In this document: positions 1-8,022 of the stretch, in pieces | How the letters are laid out: each line of letters begins with the position of its first letter | How positions within the stretch are numbered: position 1 is the stretch's first letter | Assembly: GCF_000429605.1 (NCBI RefSeq) | Contig: NZ_AUCE01000012.1 | Span: forward strand, 186,001-250,000 | Direction of reading: 5' to 3' | DNA from: Azonexus hydrophilus DSM 23864 | GTDB lineage: Bacteria; Pseudomonadota; Gammaproteobacteria; Burkholderiales; Rhodocyclaceae | DNA: 64,000 bases | Made by a program: the position numbers and the translations under genes | Notes under the pieces: generated by a model | The model's input: the letters and a program-made list of their open reading frames with translations, nothing else | What the model was told of the DNA's origin: nothing | Databases searched by the model: none

Positions 1-134
1 ATGGCGCCCGGGTGATGGCGCAGGCCGAGATCACCGTGCGCGTCGCGCTCGGTCGCGGCAACGCGGCGGCCAAGGTTTACACCTGCGATTTCTCGTACGA
101 CTACGTCAAGATCAACGCCGACTACCGCTCGTAA
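1..134 (+). CDS. argJ: ArgJ glutamate N-acetyltransferase, C-terminal fragment
   Basis: Only the last 43 codons are in the window (reading frame from position 3, TAA at 132-134). The fragment contains the sequence [20 protein letters not shown] and ends INADYRS, which matches the strongly conserved end of the bifunctional ornithine acetyltransferase/N-acetylglutamate synthase ArgJ of arginine biosynthesis. The family's autocatalytic Thr and active site lie upstream, outside the window. The next gene starts 3 bases after the stop, so the two are probably cotranscribed. Confidence 0.9.
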   Translation, partial: GARVMAQAEITVRVALGRGNAAAKVYTCDFSYDYVKINADYRS

Positions 135-137
135 GCC

Positions 138-1352
138 ATGCGCGACATCCACCGCGACCTGACCCGCAACACCCTGGCAATCTTCTTTGTCGTCGGGCTG
201 GCCGGACTGTCGCTGTGGGTGCTGCGGCCTTTCCTGGCCGCCGGCGTGTGGGCGGCGATGATCGTCGTTGCCACCTGGCCGGCCTTTTTGGCGCTTGAAG
301 CGCGTCTCGGCGGCCGGCGCCTGCCGGCCATCGCCCTGATGACGCTGGCCATGCTGTTGTTGCTGGTCTTGCCGCTGTGGCTGGCGATCGACACCATCGC
401 CGGCAATGTCGATGCCTTGAGCGCAGCGGCCGATTACCTGATCGCCAACGGCCTGCCGCCGCTGCCGAACTGGCTGGCCGAACTGCCGCTGATCGGCGGC
501 ACCTTGGCGGCGCTGTGGGCGCAATTGGCTGCTGGCGGCACCGATGGTCTGATCGCCCAGGTCACGCCCTATGCTGCCGACACCGGCAAGTGGGCGCTCG
601 CTCAGGTCGGTGGTCTGGGCGGCATGCTGGTGCAGTTTCTGCTGATCGTCACCATTGCCGCCATCATGTATTCCGGTGGCGAGCCGGCCGCCCGGCTGGT
701 GCGCCGTTTTGGCCGTCGCCTGGCCGGTGTGCGCGGCGAGAACTCGGTGATCCTGGCCGCTCAGGCGATCCGTGGGGTGGCGCTCGGCGTCGGCGTGACC
801 GCGCTGGTGCAGACGGTGCTCGGCGGATTGGGTCTGGCGGTGGCCGGCGTGCCGTTCGCCGCCTTGCTGTCGGCCCTGATGCTGATGCTGTGCATCGCCC
901 AGATCGGGCCGGTGCTGATCCTGTTGCCGGCCGCCGGCTGGCTGTTCTGGACGGGTGATACCGGCTGGGCGATCTTCCTCGTCGTATGGAGCGTGATCGT
1001 CGGCAGCCTCGACAACTTCCTGCGCCCGATGCTCATCCGTCGCGGCGCCGACCTGCCGTTGCTGCTGATTTTCGCCGGTGTCATCGGCGGCATGCTTGGC
1101 TTCGGCCTGATCGGCATCTTCGTCGGCCCGGTCGTCCTGGCGATTACCTGGACCTTGCTCCAGGCCTGGATCGCCGATGCCCTCGGCGACGATTCAGCGC
1201 CGGACCAGGCGGATCCGTCGGAACCAGCCGCCGGCGAGGGCCGGGCTGTCCTCGCGCAGGGCGAGGCCGGACTCGCCGTCGAGCAGGTCCTCGAAAACCA
1301 CGTCGAGCCGGGTGGCGATACGCCGCGCCAGGGGGTTGAGCAGGCGCCGTAA
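138..1352 (+). CDS. AI-2E/YdiK-PerM family inner-membrane permease
   Basis: 404 residues with about seven to eight hydrophobic segments. Two lie in residues 10-90, one near 165-185, and a C-terminal cluster between about 215 and 350 contains the loop SLDNFLRPMLI typical of the AI-2E transporter (YdiK/PerM) family. The family exports small molecules; substrates are mostly unknown, so none is assigned. E. coli YdiK is about 370 residues. Here the last ~50 residues are hydrophilic, Glu/Pro/Gly-rich, and are read from DNA that also encodes the end of the methyltransferase on the other strand, so the tail is probably unconserved. The start 3 bases after argJ suggests cotranscription. Confidence 0.85.
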   Translation: MRDIHRDLTRNTLAIFFVVGLAGLSLWVLRPFLAAGVWAAMIVVATWPAFLALEARLGGRRLPAIALMTLAMLLLLVLPLWLAIDTIAGNVDALSAAADYLIANGLPPLPNWLAELPLIGGTLAALWAQLAAGGTDGLIAQVTPYAADTGKWALAQVGGLGGMLVQFLLIVTIAAIMYSGGEPAARLVRRFGRRLAGVRGENSVILAAQAIRGVALGVGVTALVQTVLGGLGLAVAGVPFAALLSALMLMLCIAQIGPVLILLPAAGWLFWTGDTGWAIFLVVWSVIVGSLDNFLRPMLIRRGADLPLLLIFAGVIGGMLGFGLIGIFVGPVVLAITWTLLQAWIADALGDDSAPDQADPSEPAAGEGRAVLAQGEAGLAVEQVLENHVEPGGDTPRQGVEQAP

Positions 1353-1787
1353 CGGCGCTTTCTGCTGCCGGCGCAGGAACTTGTCGAGGATCAGGGCCTC
1401 GCCGCCGGGTTTCAGAACTCGTGAAATTTCCGCCAGGCATAGCGCCGGCTGCGGCACGACCGCCAAGATCAGGTGGGCGATCACGGCATCGAAACTGGCA
1501 TCGGCAAATGGCAGACAATGCATGTCGCCCTGTACCGCCTTGAAATCCAGGTGCCGGGCGCGCGGCAGGCTGCGTCTGAGCATGGCGCCGGTCAGGTCGA
1601 CGCCGACGTAGCGGTGCTGTGTCGGCAGGTGCGGCAGATCGAGGCCGGTGCCGACGCCCGCCAGCAGAATCCGGCCCGGTGTCGCAGGCAGCGCGGCCAG
1701 GCTGCGCTGGCGCGGCGAGCGTGTCGTCCGTTCGATGGCCAGGTCGTAGAACGGCGCAATCAGCCGGTAACTGTGCTGCAGTCCCAT
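1194..1787 (-). CDS. Class I SAM-dependent methyltransferase (UbiE/PmtA-like)
   Basis: 197 residues. Motif I is visible as LLAGVGTGLDLPHL at about residues 41-54, followed by an acidic strand-2 end (VGVDLT), a motif II-like GDMHCLPFADASFDAVIA, and the post-motif ISRVLKPGGEALILDKF. This arrangement is typical of small phospholipid or quinone methyltransferases, and the C-terminal FRRIRLVRR resembles phosphatidylethanolamine N-methyltransferase relatives. The substrate cannot be decided from sequence. The ATG directly abuts the apaG stop (TGAATG), so the two form an operon. The 3' end overlaps the convergent permease gene by 159 bases. Confidence 0.8.
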   Translation of the reverse strand: MGLQHSYRLIAPFYDLAIERTTRSPRQRSLAALPATPGRILLAGVGTGLDLPHLPTQHRYVGVDLTGAMLRRSLPRARHLDFKAVQGDMHCLPFADASFDAVIAHLILAVVPQPALCLAEISRVLKPGGEALILDKFLRRQQKAPLRRLLNPLARRIATRLDVVFEDLLDGESGLALREDSPALAGGWFRRIRLVRR

Positions 1788-2171
1788 TCAGTGCAGGGCA
1801 CGCGGGATGGCTAGAACAAATTCCGGGATTTCTGCATTGAAGTGCGTGCCGTCCTCGGCGACCATCTGGTAGGTGCCGCGCATCGTCCCGACCGGCGTGG
1901 TCAACGACGAGCCGCTGGTGTACTCGAAACGCTCGCCCGGTTGCAGTAGCGGTTGTTTGCCGATGACACCCAGGCCACGGACTTCCTGAACCTGGTTGTT
2001 GGCGTCGGTGATGATCCAGTGCCGCGACACCAGTTGCGCCGGCACGCTGCCGGTGTTGCGGATCGATATCGTGTAAGCGAAGACGTAGCGGTTTTCTTCC
2101 GGGTCGGATTGTTCCGGGATGAATTGCGGGGTCGGGATGATTTCAATCTGGTACTTGTCGGGGTCGGTCAT
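1788..2171 (-). CDS. apaG: ApaG (CO2+/Mg2+ efflux-associated, DUF525 fold)
   Basis: 127 residues matching ApaG over its whole length. A fibronectin-III-like beta domain carries the conserved strands [23 protein letters not shown] and the glycine-rich [13 protein letters not shown], then [20 protein letters not shown]. The protein is soluble and cytoplasmic; its biochemical role is unsettled in the literature. It is divergent from rpe with only 35 bases between the starts, an arrangement commonly seen in betaproteobacteria. The methyltransferase gene follows without a gap. Confidence 0.95.
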   Translation of the reverse strand: MTDPDKYQIEIIPTPQFIPEQSDPEENRYVFAYTISIRNTGSVPAQLVSRHWIITDANNQVQEVRGLGVIGKQPLLQPGERFEYTSGSSLTTPVGTMRGTYQMVAEDGTHFNAEIPEFVLAIPRALH

Positions 2172-2206
2172 GGGATAATTTCGCCTCTTGTTTTCGGAAA
2201 ACCATC

Positions 2207-2908
2207 ATGTCAGCCAGGGATTTTGTCATCGCGCCGAGCATTCTGTCCGCCAATTTCGCCAAACTGGGCGAGGAAGTGGCCAACGTCATCGCCTCCGGCG
2301 CCGACTGGATTCACTTCGACGTGATGGACAACCATTATGTTCCCAACCTGACCATCGGACCACTGGTCTGCGAAGCGATCCGCCCGTGCACCGATGCGCC
2401 GATCGACGTGCACCTGATGGTCAAGCCGGTCGATCGCATCGTTCCCGATTTCGCCAAGGCCGGCGCCAACATCATCACCTTCCACCCGGAAGCCTCCGAG
2501 CACATCGACCGCACGCTGTCGCTGATTCGTGATGCCGGCTGCCAGGCTGGCCTGGTCTTCAACCCGGCGACGCCGCTCGATTACATGGACTACGTCATGG
2601 ACAAGCTGGACGTCGTCCTGCTGATGAGCGTCAACCCCGGCTTCGGCGGTCAGAAGTTCATCCCCGGCACGCTGGCCAAGGCGCGTGCAGCCCGGGCCAA
2701 GCTCGATGCCTACGAACGCGACAGCGGCCGGCGCATCCGCCTCGAGATCGACGGTGGGGTCAATACCGGCAACATCGCCGAAATCGCCCGTTCCGGGGTC
2801 GATGCCTTCGTCGCCGGTTCGGCCGTCTATGGCGCCGGCAAGGACAGCGATGCGCACCGTTACGACTCGATCATCGGCGCCCTGCGCAGCGAACTGGCCA
2901 AAGTCTGA
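2207..2908 (+). CDS. rpe: Ribulose-phosphate 3-epimerase
   Basis: 233 residues, normal length for Rpe, which interconverts ribulose-5-phosphate and xylulose-5-phosphate in the pentose phosphate pathway. The TIM-barrel signature motifs are present: [14 protein letters not shown] near the N-terminus, [16 protein letters not shown] with metal-binding His and Asp, DVHLMV, the [10 protein letters not shown] phosphate-binding loop and EIDGGVN. It is followed by the trp control region. In many betaproteobacteria gph (phosphoglycolate phosphatase) lies between rpe and trpE, but here it is missing. Confidence 0.97.
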   Translation: MSARDFVIAPSILSANFAKLGEEVANVIASGADWIHFDVMDNHYVPNLTIGPLVCEAIRPCTDAPIDVHLMVKPVDRIVPDFAKAGANIITFHPEASEHIDRTLSLIRDAGCQAGLVFNPATPLDYMDYVMDKLDVVLLMSVNPGFGGQKFIPGTLAKARAARAKLDAYERDSGRRIRLEIDGGVNTGNIAEIARSGVDAFVAGSAVYGAGKDSDAHRYDSIIGALRSELAKV

Positions 2909-2916
2909 GGCGCTAC

Positions 2917-2962
2917 CGGGTGGACAGCGGCAAAGCGCATGCGCTAGACTGCGCTCCACCCG
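2917..2962 (+). promoter_or_regulatory. Probable trp operon promoter inside a long inverted repeat
   Basis: A -35-like TGGACA (2921-2926) and a -10-like TAGACT (2945-2950) are separated by 18 bases and lie 50 bases upstream of the trpL start codon. The element is framed by a perfect 8-base inverted repeat, CGGGTGGA (2917-2924) and TCCACCCG (2955-2962). The repeat could be an operator for a Trp-responsive regulator or the rpe transcript end; there is no U-run after it. The promoter call is inference from spacing and position. Confidence 0.45.
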
Positions 2963-2999
2963 TCGCCTTCGGCCGGGCCTTCTCTACACCTCACGACAA

Positions 3000-3056
3000 A
3001 TGACTGCCTCCCGCAACTGGATCATCGAGCTTCGTTGGCGCCCCTGGCGTCCATAA
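3000..3056 (+). CDS. trpL: trp operon leader peptide (attenuator peptide)
   Basis: An 18-codon frame, [18 protein letters not shown], starts at ATG 3000 and stops with TAA 3054-3056. Three of 18 codons are Trp (positions 7, 13, 16), far above the frequency of this rare residue, and the frame lies immediately upstream of trpE. That is the design of a leader peptide whose translation stalls when charged tRNA-Trp is scarce. No strong Shine-Dalgarno is seen; the upstream sequence is CACGACAA. The peptide is too short for homology, so the call rests on composition and location. Confidence 0.75.
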   Translation: MTASRNWIIELRWRPWRP

Positions 3057-3090
3057 ACTCTCGCCCGTCTGGCGCCGAGTCTGTCGGCGC
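3037..3090 (+). promoter_or_regulatory. Putative trp attenuation RNA switch
   Basis: Three RNA segments can form mutually exclusive pairs. GGCGCC (3037-3042) overlaps the second Trp codon of trpL. GGCGCCGA lies at 3071-3078 and TCGGCGC at 3084-3090. The last two form a 7-bp hairpin with loop GTCTG. The first and second (both GGCGCC) can pair instead when a ribosome's position allows. No U-tract follows the hairpin, so it is not a textbook intrinsic terminator. Rho-dependent or translational control of trpE is possible. Confidence 0.45.
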
Positions 3091-3136
3091 ACCCAGTTGC
3101 AGCACCCCGTCATCCTTGTCGTACCCGAGGTATTCC

Positions 3137-4612
3137 ATGACCGAAACCGAATTCAACGCGCTCGCCGCGCAAGGCTACAACCGTATTCCCGTCACGCTGG
3201 AAACGTTTGCCGATCTCGACACGCCGCTGTCGATCTACCTGAAGCTCGCCAACGGGCCGTTCACTTACCTGCTCGAATCGGTGCAGGGCGGCGAACGCTT
3301 CGGCCGCTATTCCATCATCGGCCTGGCCGCGTCGACGCGCATCGTCGTCCAGGGCCACGAGGTGCTGGTGCTGACCGGCAACCGCATCGCCGAGCGCGAA
3401 CACGACGCCAACCCGCTCGACTTCATCGACAGCTACATGAAGCGCTTCCGGGCGCCCGAGGCGACCGGCCTGCCGCGCTTCCTCGGCGGACTGGTCGGCT
3501 GCTTCGGCTACGACACGATCCGCTACATCGAGACCAAGCTGACCAAGACCCAGCGCCCGGATGAAATCGGCACGCCCGACATCCAGCTGTTGCTGTCCGA
3601 GGAAATCGCCGTCGTCGACAACCTGTCCGGCAAGCTGACGCTGATCGTCTATGCCGAACCCGGTTTCCCCGGCGCCTACCAGAAGGCGCGCGCCCGGCTC
3701 AAGGAATTGCTGGCCAGGCTGCGCCAGCCGGTGACCATTCCCGCCGAAAAGCCGGCGCATTCGGAGCCGGCGGTGTCGGTATTTGGCGAGGCGGCGTTCA
3801 AGCAGGCGGTGAAGAAGGCCAAGGACTACATCACCGACGGCGACATCATGCAGGTGGTGCTGTCGCAGCGCATGACCAAACCCTTCCACGCCAGCCCGCT
3901 GGCGCTGTACCGGACACTGCGCAGCCTCAACCCGTCGCCCTACATGTTCTATTTCGACTTCGAGGACTACCACGTCGTCGGCGCCTCGCCGGAAATCCTG
4001 GTGCGGCTGGAAGGCGACCGCGTCACCGTGCGTCCGATTGCCGGCACCCGCAAGCGTGGCGCCTCGCCGGAAGAAGATGCTGCGCTGGCCGAAGACCTGC
4101 TGTCGGACGCCAAGGAACTGGCCGAGCACACCCAGTTGCTTGACCTCGGCCGCAACGACTGCGGTCGCGTCGCCAGGATCGGCAGCGTCAAGTTGACCGA
4201 GCGCATGGTCATCGAACGCTATTCGCACGTGATGCATATTGTCTCCAACGTCGAAGGTCGGCTGGAGAAGGGCCTCGATGCGGTCGACGTACTGAAGGCA
4301 ACTTTCCCGGCCGGTACCGTCTCCGGCGCGCCCAAGGTGCGGGCGATGGAGATCATCGACGAACTGGAACCGGTCAAGCGCGGTGTCTACGCCGGTTCGG
4401 TCGGCTACCTCGGCTTCAACGGCGACATGGACCTGGCCATCGCCATCCGCACCGCCGTGGTCAAGGATGGCAAGCTGCACGTCCAGGCCGGCGCCGGCAT
4501 CGTCGCCGACTCCGATCCGCATTCCGAATGGGAAGAAACCCGGAACAAGGCGCGTGCCGTGCTGCGCGCCGCCGAACTGGCCGAGCAGGGCCTGAACACG
4601 CGGATGGATTGA
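3137..4612 (+). CDS. trpE: Anthranilate synthase component I
   Basis: 491 residues from ATG 3137, preceded by CGAGG at 3126-3130. An in-frame upstream start near 3035 would add residues read from leader RNA and is rejected. TrpE makes anthranilate from chorismate with TrpG. Visible motifs are the feedback-site region [15 protein letters not shown] near the N-terminus, the GTRKRG loop, the [11 protein letters not shown] block, [18 protein letters not shown] and [12 protein letters not shown] of the chorismate-binding fold, and [12 protein letters not shown] near the end. First structural gene of the trpEGDC run. Confidence 0.97.
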   Translation: MTETEFNALAAQGYNRIPVTLETFADLDTPLSIYLKLANGPFTYLLESVQGGERFGRYSIIGLAASTRIVVQGHEVLVLTGNRIAEREHDANPLDFIDSYMKRFRAPEATGLPRFLGGLVGCFGYDTIRYIETKLTKTQRPDEIGTPDIQLLLSEEIAVVDNLSGKLTLIVYAEPGFPGAYQKARARLKELLARLRQPVTIPAEKPAHSEPAVSVFGEAAFKQAVKKAKDYITDGDIMQVVLSQRMTKPFHASPLALYRTLRSLNPSPYMFYFDFEDYHVVGASPEILVRLEGDRVTVRPIAGTRKRGASPEEDAALAEDLLSDAKELAEHTQLLDLGRNDCGRVARIGSVKLTERMVIERYSHVMHIVSNVEGRLEKGLDAVDVLKATFPAGTVSGAPKVRAMEIIDELEPVKRGVYAGSVGYLGFNGDMDLAIAIRTAVVKDGKLHVQAGAGIVADSDPHSEWEETRNKARAVLRAAELAEQGLNTRMD

Positions 4613-4622
4613 GGGGCGCACC

Positions 4623-5195
4623 ATGTTATTGATGATCGACAACTACGACAGCTTCACCTACAACCTGGTCCAGTATTTCGGCGAACTCGGGCAAGAGGTG
4701 AAAGTCTTCCGCAACGACGCCATCACGCTGGCCGAGATCGCCCGTCTCAAGCCCGACTACCTGGTCATTTCGCCCGGCCCTTGCGCGCCGGCGCAGGCCG
4801 GGGTGTCGCTGGCGGCGATCAAGGAGTTCGCCGGCAAGATTCCGCTGCTCGGCGTCTGCCTCGGCCACCAGTCGATTGGCGAAGCCTTCGGCGGGCGCAT
4901 CGTGCACGCCAAGACATTGATGCACGGCAAGGTGTCGCCGGTGCACCACAAGAACGAGGGCGTCTTCCGCAACCTGCCCAATCCGCTGACCTGCACCCGT
5001 TACCATTCGCTGGCCATCGAGCGCGCCAGCCTGCCCGATTGTCTCGACATCACCGCGTGGACCGAGGACGGCGAGATCATGGGCGTGCGCCACAAGACGC
5101 TGGCCGTCGAAGGTGTCCAGTTCCACCCGGAATCGATTCTGACCGAACGCGGTCACGACCTGCTCAACAACTTCCTCGAGGAGCACCAGCCATGA
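4623..5195 (+). CDS. trpG: Anthranilate synthase component II (glutamine amidotransferase)
   Basis: 190 residues, class I glutamine amidotransferase that supplies ammonia to TrpE. The nucleophile is C79 in [15 protein letters not shown]; the oxyanion segment [13 protein letters not shown] and the His/Glu pair in [14 protein letters not shown] complete the triad. It starts 10 bases after trpE. TrpG enzymes can also serve PabB in folate synthesis, but the operon position makes tryptophan the main role. The stop overlaps the trpD start by four bases (ATGA). Confidence 0.97.
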   Translation: MLLMIDNYDSFTYNLVQYFGELGQEVKVFRNDAITLAEIARLKPDYLVISPGPCAPAQAGVSLAAIKEFAGKIPLLGVCLGHQSIGEAFGGRIVHAKTLMHGKVSPVHHKNEGVFRNLPNPLTCTRYHSLAIERASLPDCLDITAWTEDGEIMGVRHKTLAVEGVQFHPESILTERGHDLLNNFLEEHQP

Positions 5196-6220
5196 CCCCG
5201 CAAGCCGCCCTCCAGCGCGTCATCGAGCATCGCGAAATCTTCCACGACGAAATGGTTTCGCTGATGCGCCAGATCATGAGCGGCGAAGTCTCGCCGGTGA
5301 TGATCGCCGCCATCGTCACCGGACTGCGCGTCAAGAAGGAAACCATCGGCGAGATCGCCGCCGCCGCCAGCGTCATGCGCGAGCTGGCGACGCCGGTCAA
5401 GGTGCCCTACGACAAGCACTTCGTCGATATCGTCGGCACCGGCGGCGACGCCGCCCACAGCTTCAATATTTCCACCACCTCGATCTTCGTTGCCGCCGCC
5501 GCCGGCGCCAAGGTCGCCAAGCATGGCGGGCGCAGCGTCTCGTCGCGCTCGGGCAGCGCCGACGTGCTCGAAGCGCTCGGTGCCAACATCAACCTGTCGC
5601 CGGAAAAGGTCGCCGAGTGCATCGAACAGTGCGGCATCGGCTTCATGTTCGCGCCCAACCACCACAGCGCGATGAAGCACGTCGCGCCGGTGCGCCGCGA
5701 AATGGGCGTGCGCACCATCTTCAACATCCTCGGTCCGCTGACCAACCCGGCGGCCGCGCCGAATACGCTGATGGGTGTCTTCCACCCGGACCTGGTCGGC
5801 ATCCAGGTGCGCGTCATGCAGCGCCTCGGCGCCGAGCGCGTGCTGGTCGTGCACGGCAAGGACAACCTCGACGAAATCTCGCTCGGCGCGACGACGCTGA
5901 TCGGTGAGCTGAAAGATGGCGAAGTTCGCGAATACGAAGTGCACCCGGAAGACTTCGGTCTGCAGATGATGTCGCTCAGGAACCTGCGCGTCGGCAGCGC
6001 CGACGAGTCGAAGGCGATGATGCTTGCCGCCCTGGACAATCAGCCGGGTGCTGCCCGCGAAATCGTCTGCCTGAATGCCGGCGCTGCGCTCTACGTCGCC
6101 AACGTCGCCGACAGCATCGCCGACGGCATCGCCAAGGCGCGCGAAGCCATCGCCAGCGGCGCCGCCCGGGCCAAGCTGGCGCAGTTCGTCGAATCCACGC
6201 AACGCCTGGGGGCCGCATGA
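5192..6220 (+). CDS. trpD: Anthranilate phosphoribosyltransferase
   Basis: 342 residues from ATG 5192, which overlaps the trpG stop; the frame is open far upstream but that part is trpG read out of frame. The enzyme joins anthranilate to PRPP. Key motifs are the PRPP/Mg loop DIVGTGGD, the SFNIST segment, [21 protein letters not shown], and [22 protein letters not shown] with the anthranilate-binding Arg. The TrpD fold (helical N-terminal domain, then alpha/beta domain) is complete. Translationally coupled to trpG and to trpC. Confidence 0.97.
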   Translation: MTPQAALQRVIEHREIFHDEMVSLMRQIMSGEVSPVMIAAIVTGLRVKKETIGEIAAAASVMRELATPVKVPYDKHFVDIVGTGGDAAHSFNISTTSIFVAAAAGAKVAKHGGRSVSSRSGSADVLEALGANINLSPEKVAECIEQCGIGFMFAPNHHSAMKHVAPVRREMGVRTIFNILGPLTNPAAAPNTLMGVFHPDLVGIQVRVMQRLGAERVLVVHGKDNLDEISLGATTLIGELKDGEVREYEVHPEDFGLQMMSLRNLRVGSADESKAMMLAALDNQPGAAREIVCLNAGAALYVANVADSIADGIAKAREAIASGAARAKLAQFVESTQRLGAA

Positions 6221-7005
6221 GCGACATCCTGAACAAGATCATCGCCACCAAGCACGAGGAAATCGCTGCCGGTCTGGCGCTCAAGCCGCTCGCCGCACTT
6301 GATGCCGAAGCCGCGCAACAAGCCGCCCCGCGCGACTTCGTCGGCGCCATCCGCGCCAAAATCGCCGCCGCTCAGCCCGCAGTGATCGCCGAAATCAAGA
6401 AGGCCAGTCCGTCCAAGGGGATCATTCGTGCCGACTTCCGCCCGGCCGACATCGCCCGCAGCTACGCCGCTCACGGCGCCGCCTGCCTGTCGGTGCTGAC
6501 CGACCGCCAGTATTTCCAGGGCGCGCCAGAATACCTTCAGGCCGCCCGCGCCGCCTGCAACCTGCCGGTACTGCGCAAGGACTTCATCGTCGATGCCTAC
6601 CAGGTCGCCGAAGCCCGCGCCATGGGCGCCGACGCCATCCTGCTCATCGCCGCCGCGCTCAGTCTGGCGGAAATGCAGGCACTGGAGCGCCAGGCCATGG
6701 ACTACGGCATGGCGGTGCTGGTCGAAGTCCATAACGGCGAGGAACTCGATGCCGCGTTGCAGTTGCAGACGCCGCTGCTCGGCATCAACAACCGCAACCT
6801 GCGCACCTTCGACGTCACCCTCGACACCACCCTCGGCCTGCTGGCAAGGATTCCGCAGGAGCGCATCGTGGTCACCGAAAGCGGCATCCTGAAGCCGGAA
6901 GACGTCGCCCTGATGCGCGAACACGCGGTCAACGCCTTCCTGGTGGGCGAGGCTTTCATGCGCGCGGACGAGCCGGGGGAAGAGCTGGCCAGATTGTTTG
7001 CCTGA
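6217..7005 (+). CDS. trpC: Indole-3-glycerol-phosphate synthase
   Basis: 262 residues, a stand-alone TrpC without the TrpF domain seen in enterobacteria. TIM-barrel motifs are [16 protein letters not shown] near residues 55-71, [21 protein letters not shown] with the catalytic Lys, [19 protein letters not shown] and the phosphate loop [12 protein letters not shown]. The ATG overlaps the trpD stop (ATGA). It ends the trp cluster; trpF, trpB and trpA are not in the window, the usual split arrangement of betaproteobacteria. Confidence 0.97.
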   Translation: MSDILNKIIATKHEEIAAGLALKPLAALDAEAAQQAAPRDFVGAIRAKIAAAQPAVIAEIKKASPSKGIIRADFRPADIARSYAAHGAACLSVLTDRQYFQGAPEYLQAARAACNLPVLRKDFIVDAYQVAEARAMGADAILLIAAALSLAEMQALERQAMDYGMAVLVEVHNGEELDAALQLQTPLLGINNRNLRTFDVTLDTTLGLLARIPQERIVVTESGILKPEDVALMREHAVNAFLVGEAFMRADEPGEELARLFA

Positions 7006-7035
7006 TAACATCCGGATTGGTTTTGGGAGGAAGTC

Positions 7036-7458
7036 ATGACTGGATCGGATGCAGATGTTCGCTGGGTGCAGCGTCTTTCCAACTACACGCTGGCGCTCTG
7101 CCGTCTCTCAGAGGCAGTTGAGCTGGCAGGGCAGCGCACGCTATCTTCCCTGGAGCAGCAGGGGTTGATTCAGGCGTTCGAGTTCACTCATGAACTGGCC
7201 TGGAATCTTCTCAAGGACTATTTCTACTGGCAAGGCACTTCCGGCATCACCGGTTCGCGCGATGCCACCCGGGAAGCATTTGCCGCTGGCTTGATCGACG
7301 ATGGCGAAGCCTGGATGGCGATGATACGAAGCCGTAATCAGTCGTCGCATACCTACAACCAGCAGGTTGCCAACACCATTGCCGATGCGATTATCGCGAG
7401 CTATCACCCCTTGTTGCTGGCGCTGCAAACAAGCATGCAGCAACGGGTGCCGACCTGA
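7036..7458 (+). CDS. HI0074-family HEPN protein, putative toxin of a HEPN/MNT pair
   Basis: 140 residues, all-helical, of the nucleotidyltransferase substrate-binding (HI0074/HEPN) family. The N-terminal half has the family pattern RLSNYTLALCRLSEAVE and FEFTHELAWNLLKDY. The HEPN RNase-type motif R-x4-H is present as R100 and H105 (RNQSSH) followed by TYN. Other HEPN toxins with this motif cleave RNA or are AMPylated by the MNT partner; activity here is inferred. GGGAGGAAG provides a strong ribosome-binding site. The stop overlaps the MNT start (ATGA). It lies 30 bases behind trpC. Confidence 0.85.
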   Translation: MTGSDADVRWVQRLSNYTLALCRLSEAVELAGQRTLSSLEQQGLIQAFEFTHELAWNLLKDYFYWQGTSGITGSRDATREAFAAGLIDDGEAWMAMIRSRNQSSHTYNQQVANTIADAIIASYHPLLLALQTSMQQRVPT

Positions 7459-7787
7459 TGAAATCCCGCGAAGCGCCCGCCGCCGGGTTGCCCGGATATG
7501 CGCTGGCAGCCATCGTGGGCGTGCTGGCTATGTATCCGGAAGTGGAGCGTGTGCAACTCTTCGGTTCGCGAGCCAAGGGAAATCAACGCCCAGGTTCGGA
7601 TATCGATCTCTTCATCGAAGCGCCAACGCTGAATCCGGGGCGGCGACTTGGCCTGGAAACCCGACTCGATGATCTGCTCCTGCCCTGGAAGATCGATGTC
7701 GTGATGGCACACGAGGTTGATAACCCCGAGCTGCTGGCGCATGTGGCGCGCGTGGGTATTACCTTGTTCGGTCAGAAAACCGCGTAA
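7458..7787 (+). CDS. MNT-type minimal nucleotidyltransferase, putative antitoxin
   Basis: 109 residues. The DNA-polymerase-beta-like active site is intact: G36-S37 in FGSRAKG followed by the D48-x-D50 pair (SDIDLF), giving the G-S-x10-D-x-D signature; a third acidic position may be D74 in KIDVV. MNT proteins paired with HEPN proteins neutralise them, in studied cases by adding AMP to a Tyr of the HEPN protein. The four-base overlap with the HEPN gene supports coupled expression. Toxin-antitoxin function is inference from family and arrangement. Confidence 0.85.
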   Translation: MKSREAPAAGLPGYALAAIVGVLAMYPEVERVQLFGSRAKGNQRPGSDIDLFIEAPTLNPGRRLGLETRLDDLLLPWKIDVVMAHEVDNPELLAHVARVGITLFGQKTA

Positions 7788-7827
7788 AACCGAAACTGCG
7801 TAAAACCGCGGTCTGACCCCGGTTTTT
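7782..7827. repeat. Short direct repeat with REP-like GTCTGACCCC motif
   Basis: GCGTAAAACCG occurs twice (7782-7792 and 7798-7808), directly over and after the MNT stop codon, followed by CGGTCTGACCCCGG (7809-7822). The GTCTGACCCC core resembles a dispersed motif found around REP-type elements in many proteobacterial genomes. No second copy was noticed in this window, so its repeat nature is a guess. No transposase gene is near. Confidence 0.3.
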
Positions 7828-7855
7828 CGGTTTTTCAGACTTTTTGCATGATCTT

Positions 7856-7871
7856 GTTGCATTGATGCAAC
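7856..7871. promoter_or_regulatory. Palindromic operator-like site upstream of the porin
   Basis: GTTGCAT-TG-ATGCAAC is a perfect 7-bp inverted repeat with a 2-base centre, located 39 bases upstream of the proposed porin -35 element. The position and symmetry suit binding of a dimeric regulator. No regulator can be named from the sequence. Confidence 0.4.
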
Positions 7872-7909
7872 AGATGTCAGCTTGATCAGGAAAGGTCCGG
7901 GATTAAGCC

Positions 7910-7938
7910 TTGCCCCTTGGCAGTCGGGCTTGCACAAT
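7910..7938 (+). promoter_or_regulatory. Possible porin promoter
   Basis: TTGCCC (7910-7915) and CACAAT (7933-7938) are spaced by 17 bases. They would place the transcript start near 7945, giving a 5' untranslated region of about 78 bases that contains the stem-loop at 7971-7996. The -10 element is weak, so this is tentative. Confidence 0.35.
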
Positions 7939-7970
7939 GCTTCTCAACTTCTCGATCCGAGAGGTAAAGC

Positions 7971-7996
7971 TTAGCCGGCTCCTTGGAGTCGGCTAA
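7971..7996 (+). other. 5'-UTR stem-loop of the porin mRNA
   Basis: TTAGCCG (7971-7977) pairs with CGGCTAA (7990-7996), and an inner CTCC/GGAG extends the stem. It is followed by an A-rich single-stranded stretch, then AAGGAG (8010-8015) and the porin start. No U-run follows, so it is not a terminator. A stem near the 5' end is a known way of stabilising abundant outer-membrane protein mRNAs; that role is inferred. Confidence 0.5.
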
Positions 7997-8022
7997 AAAC
8001 TAACCACTAAGGAGATTTTCTG

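Noticed and set aside
2917-2962. Inverted repeat as the rpe terminator
   Set aside because: It has no T-run, and a promoter-like hexamer pair lies inside it; kept as a regulatory element instead.
3035-3136. Upstream extension of trpE to an ATG near 3035
   Set aside because: It would encode 34 residues unlike TrpE, starts within the trpL coding sequence and lacks a ribosome-binding site; ATG 3137 has CGAGG and matches family length.
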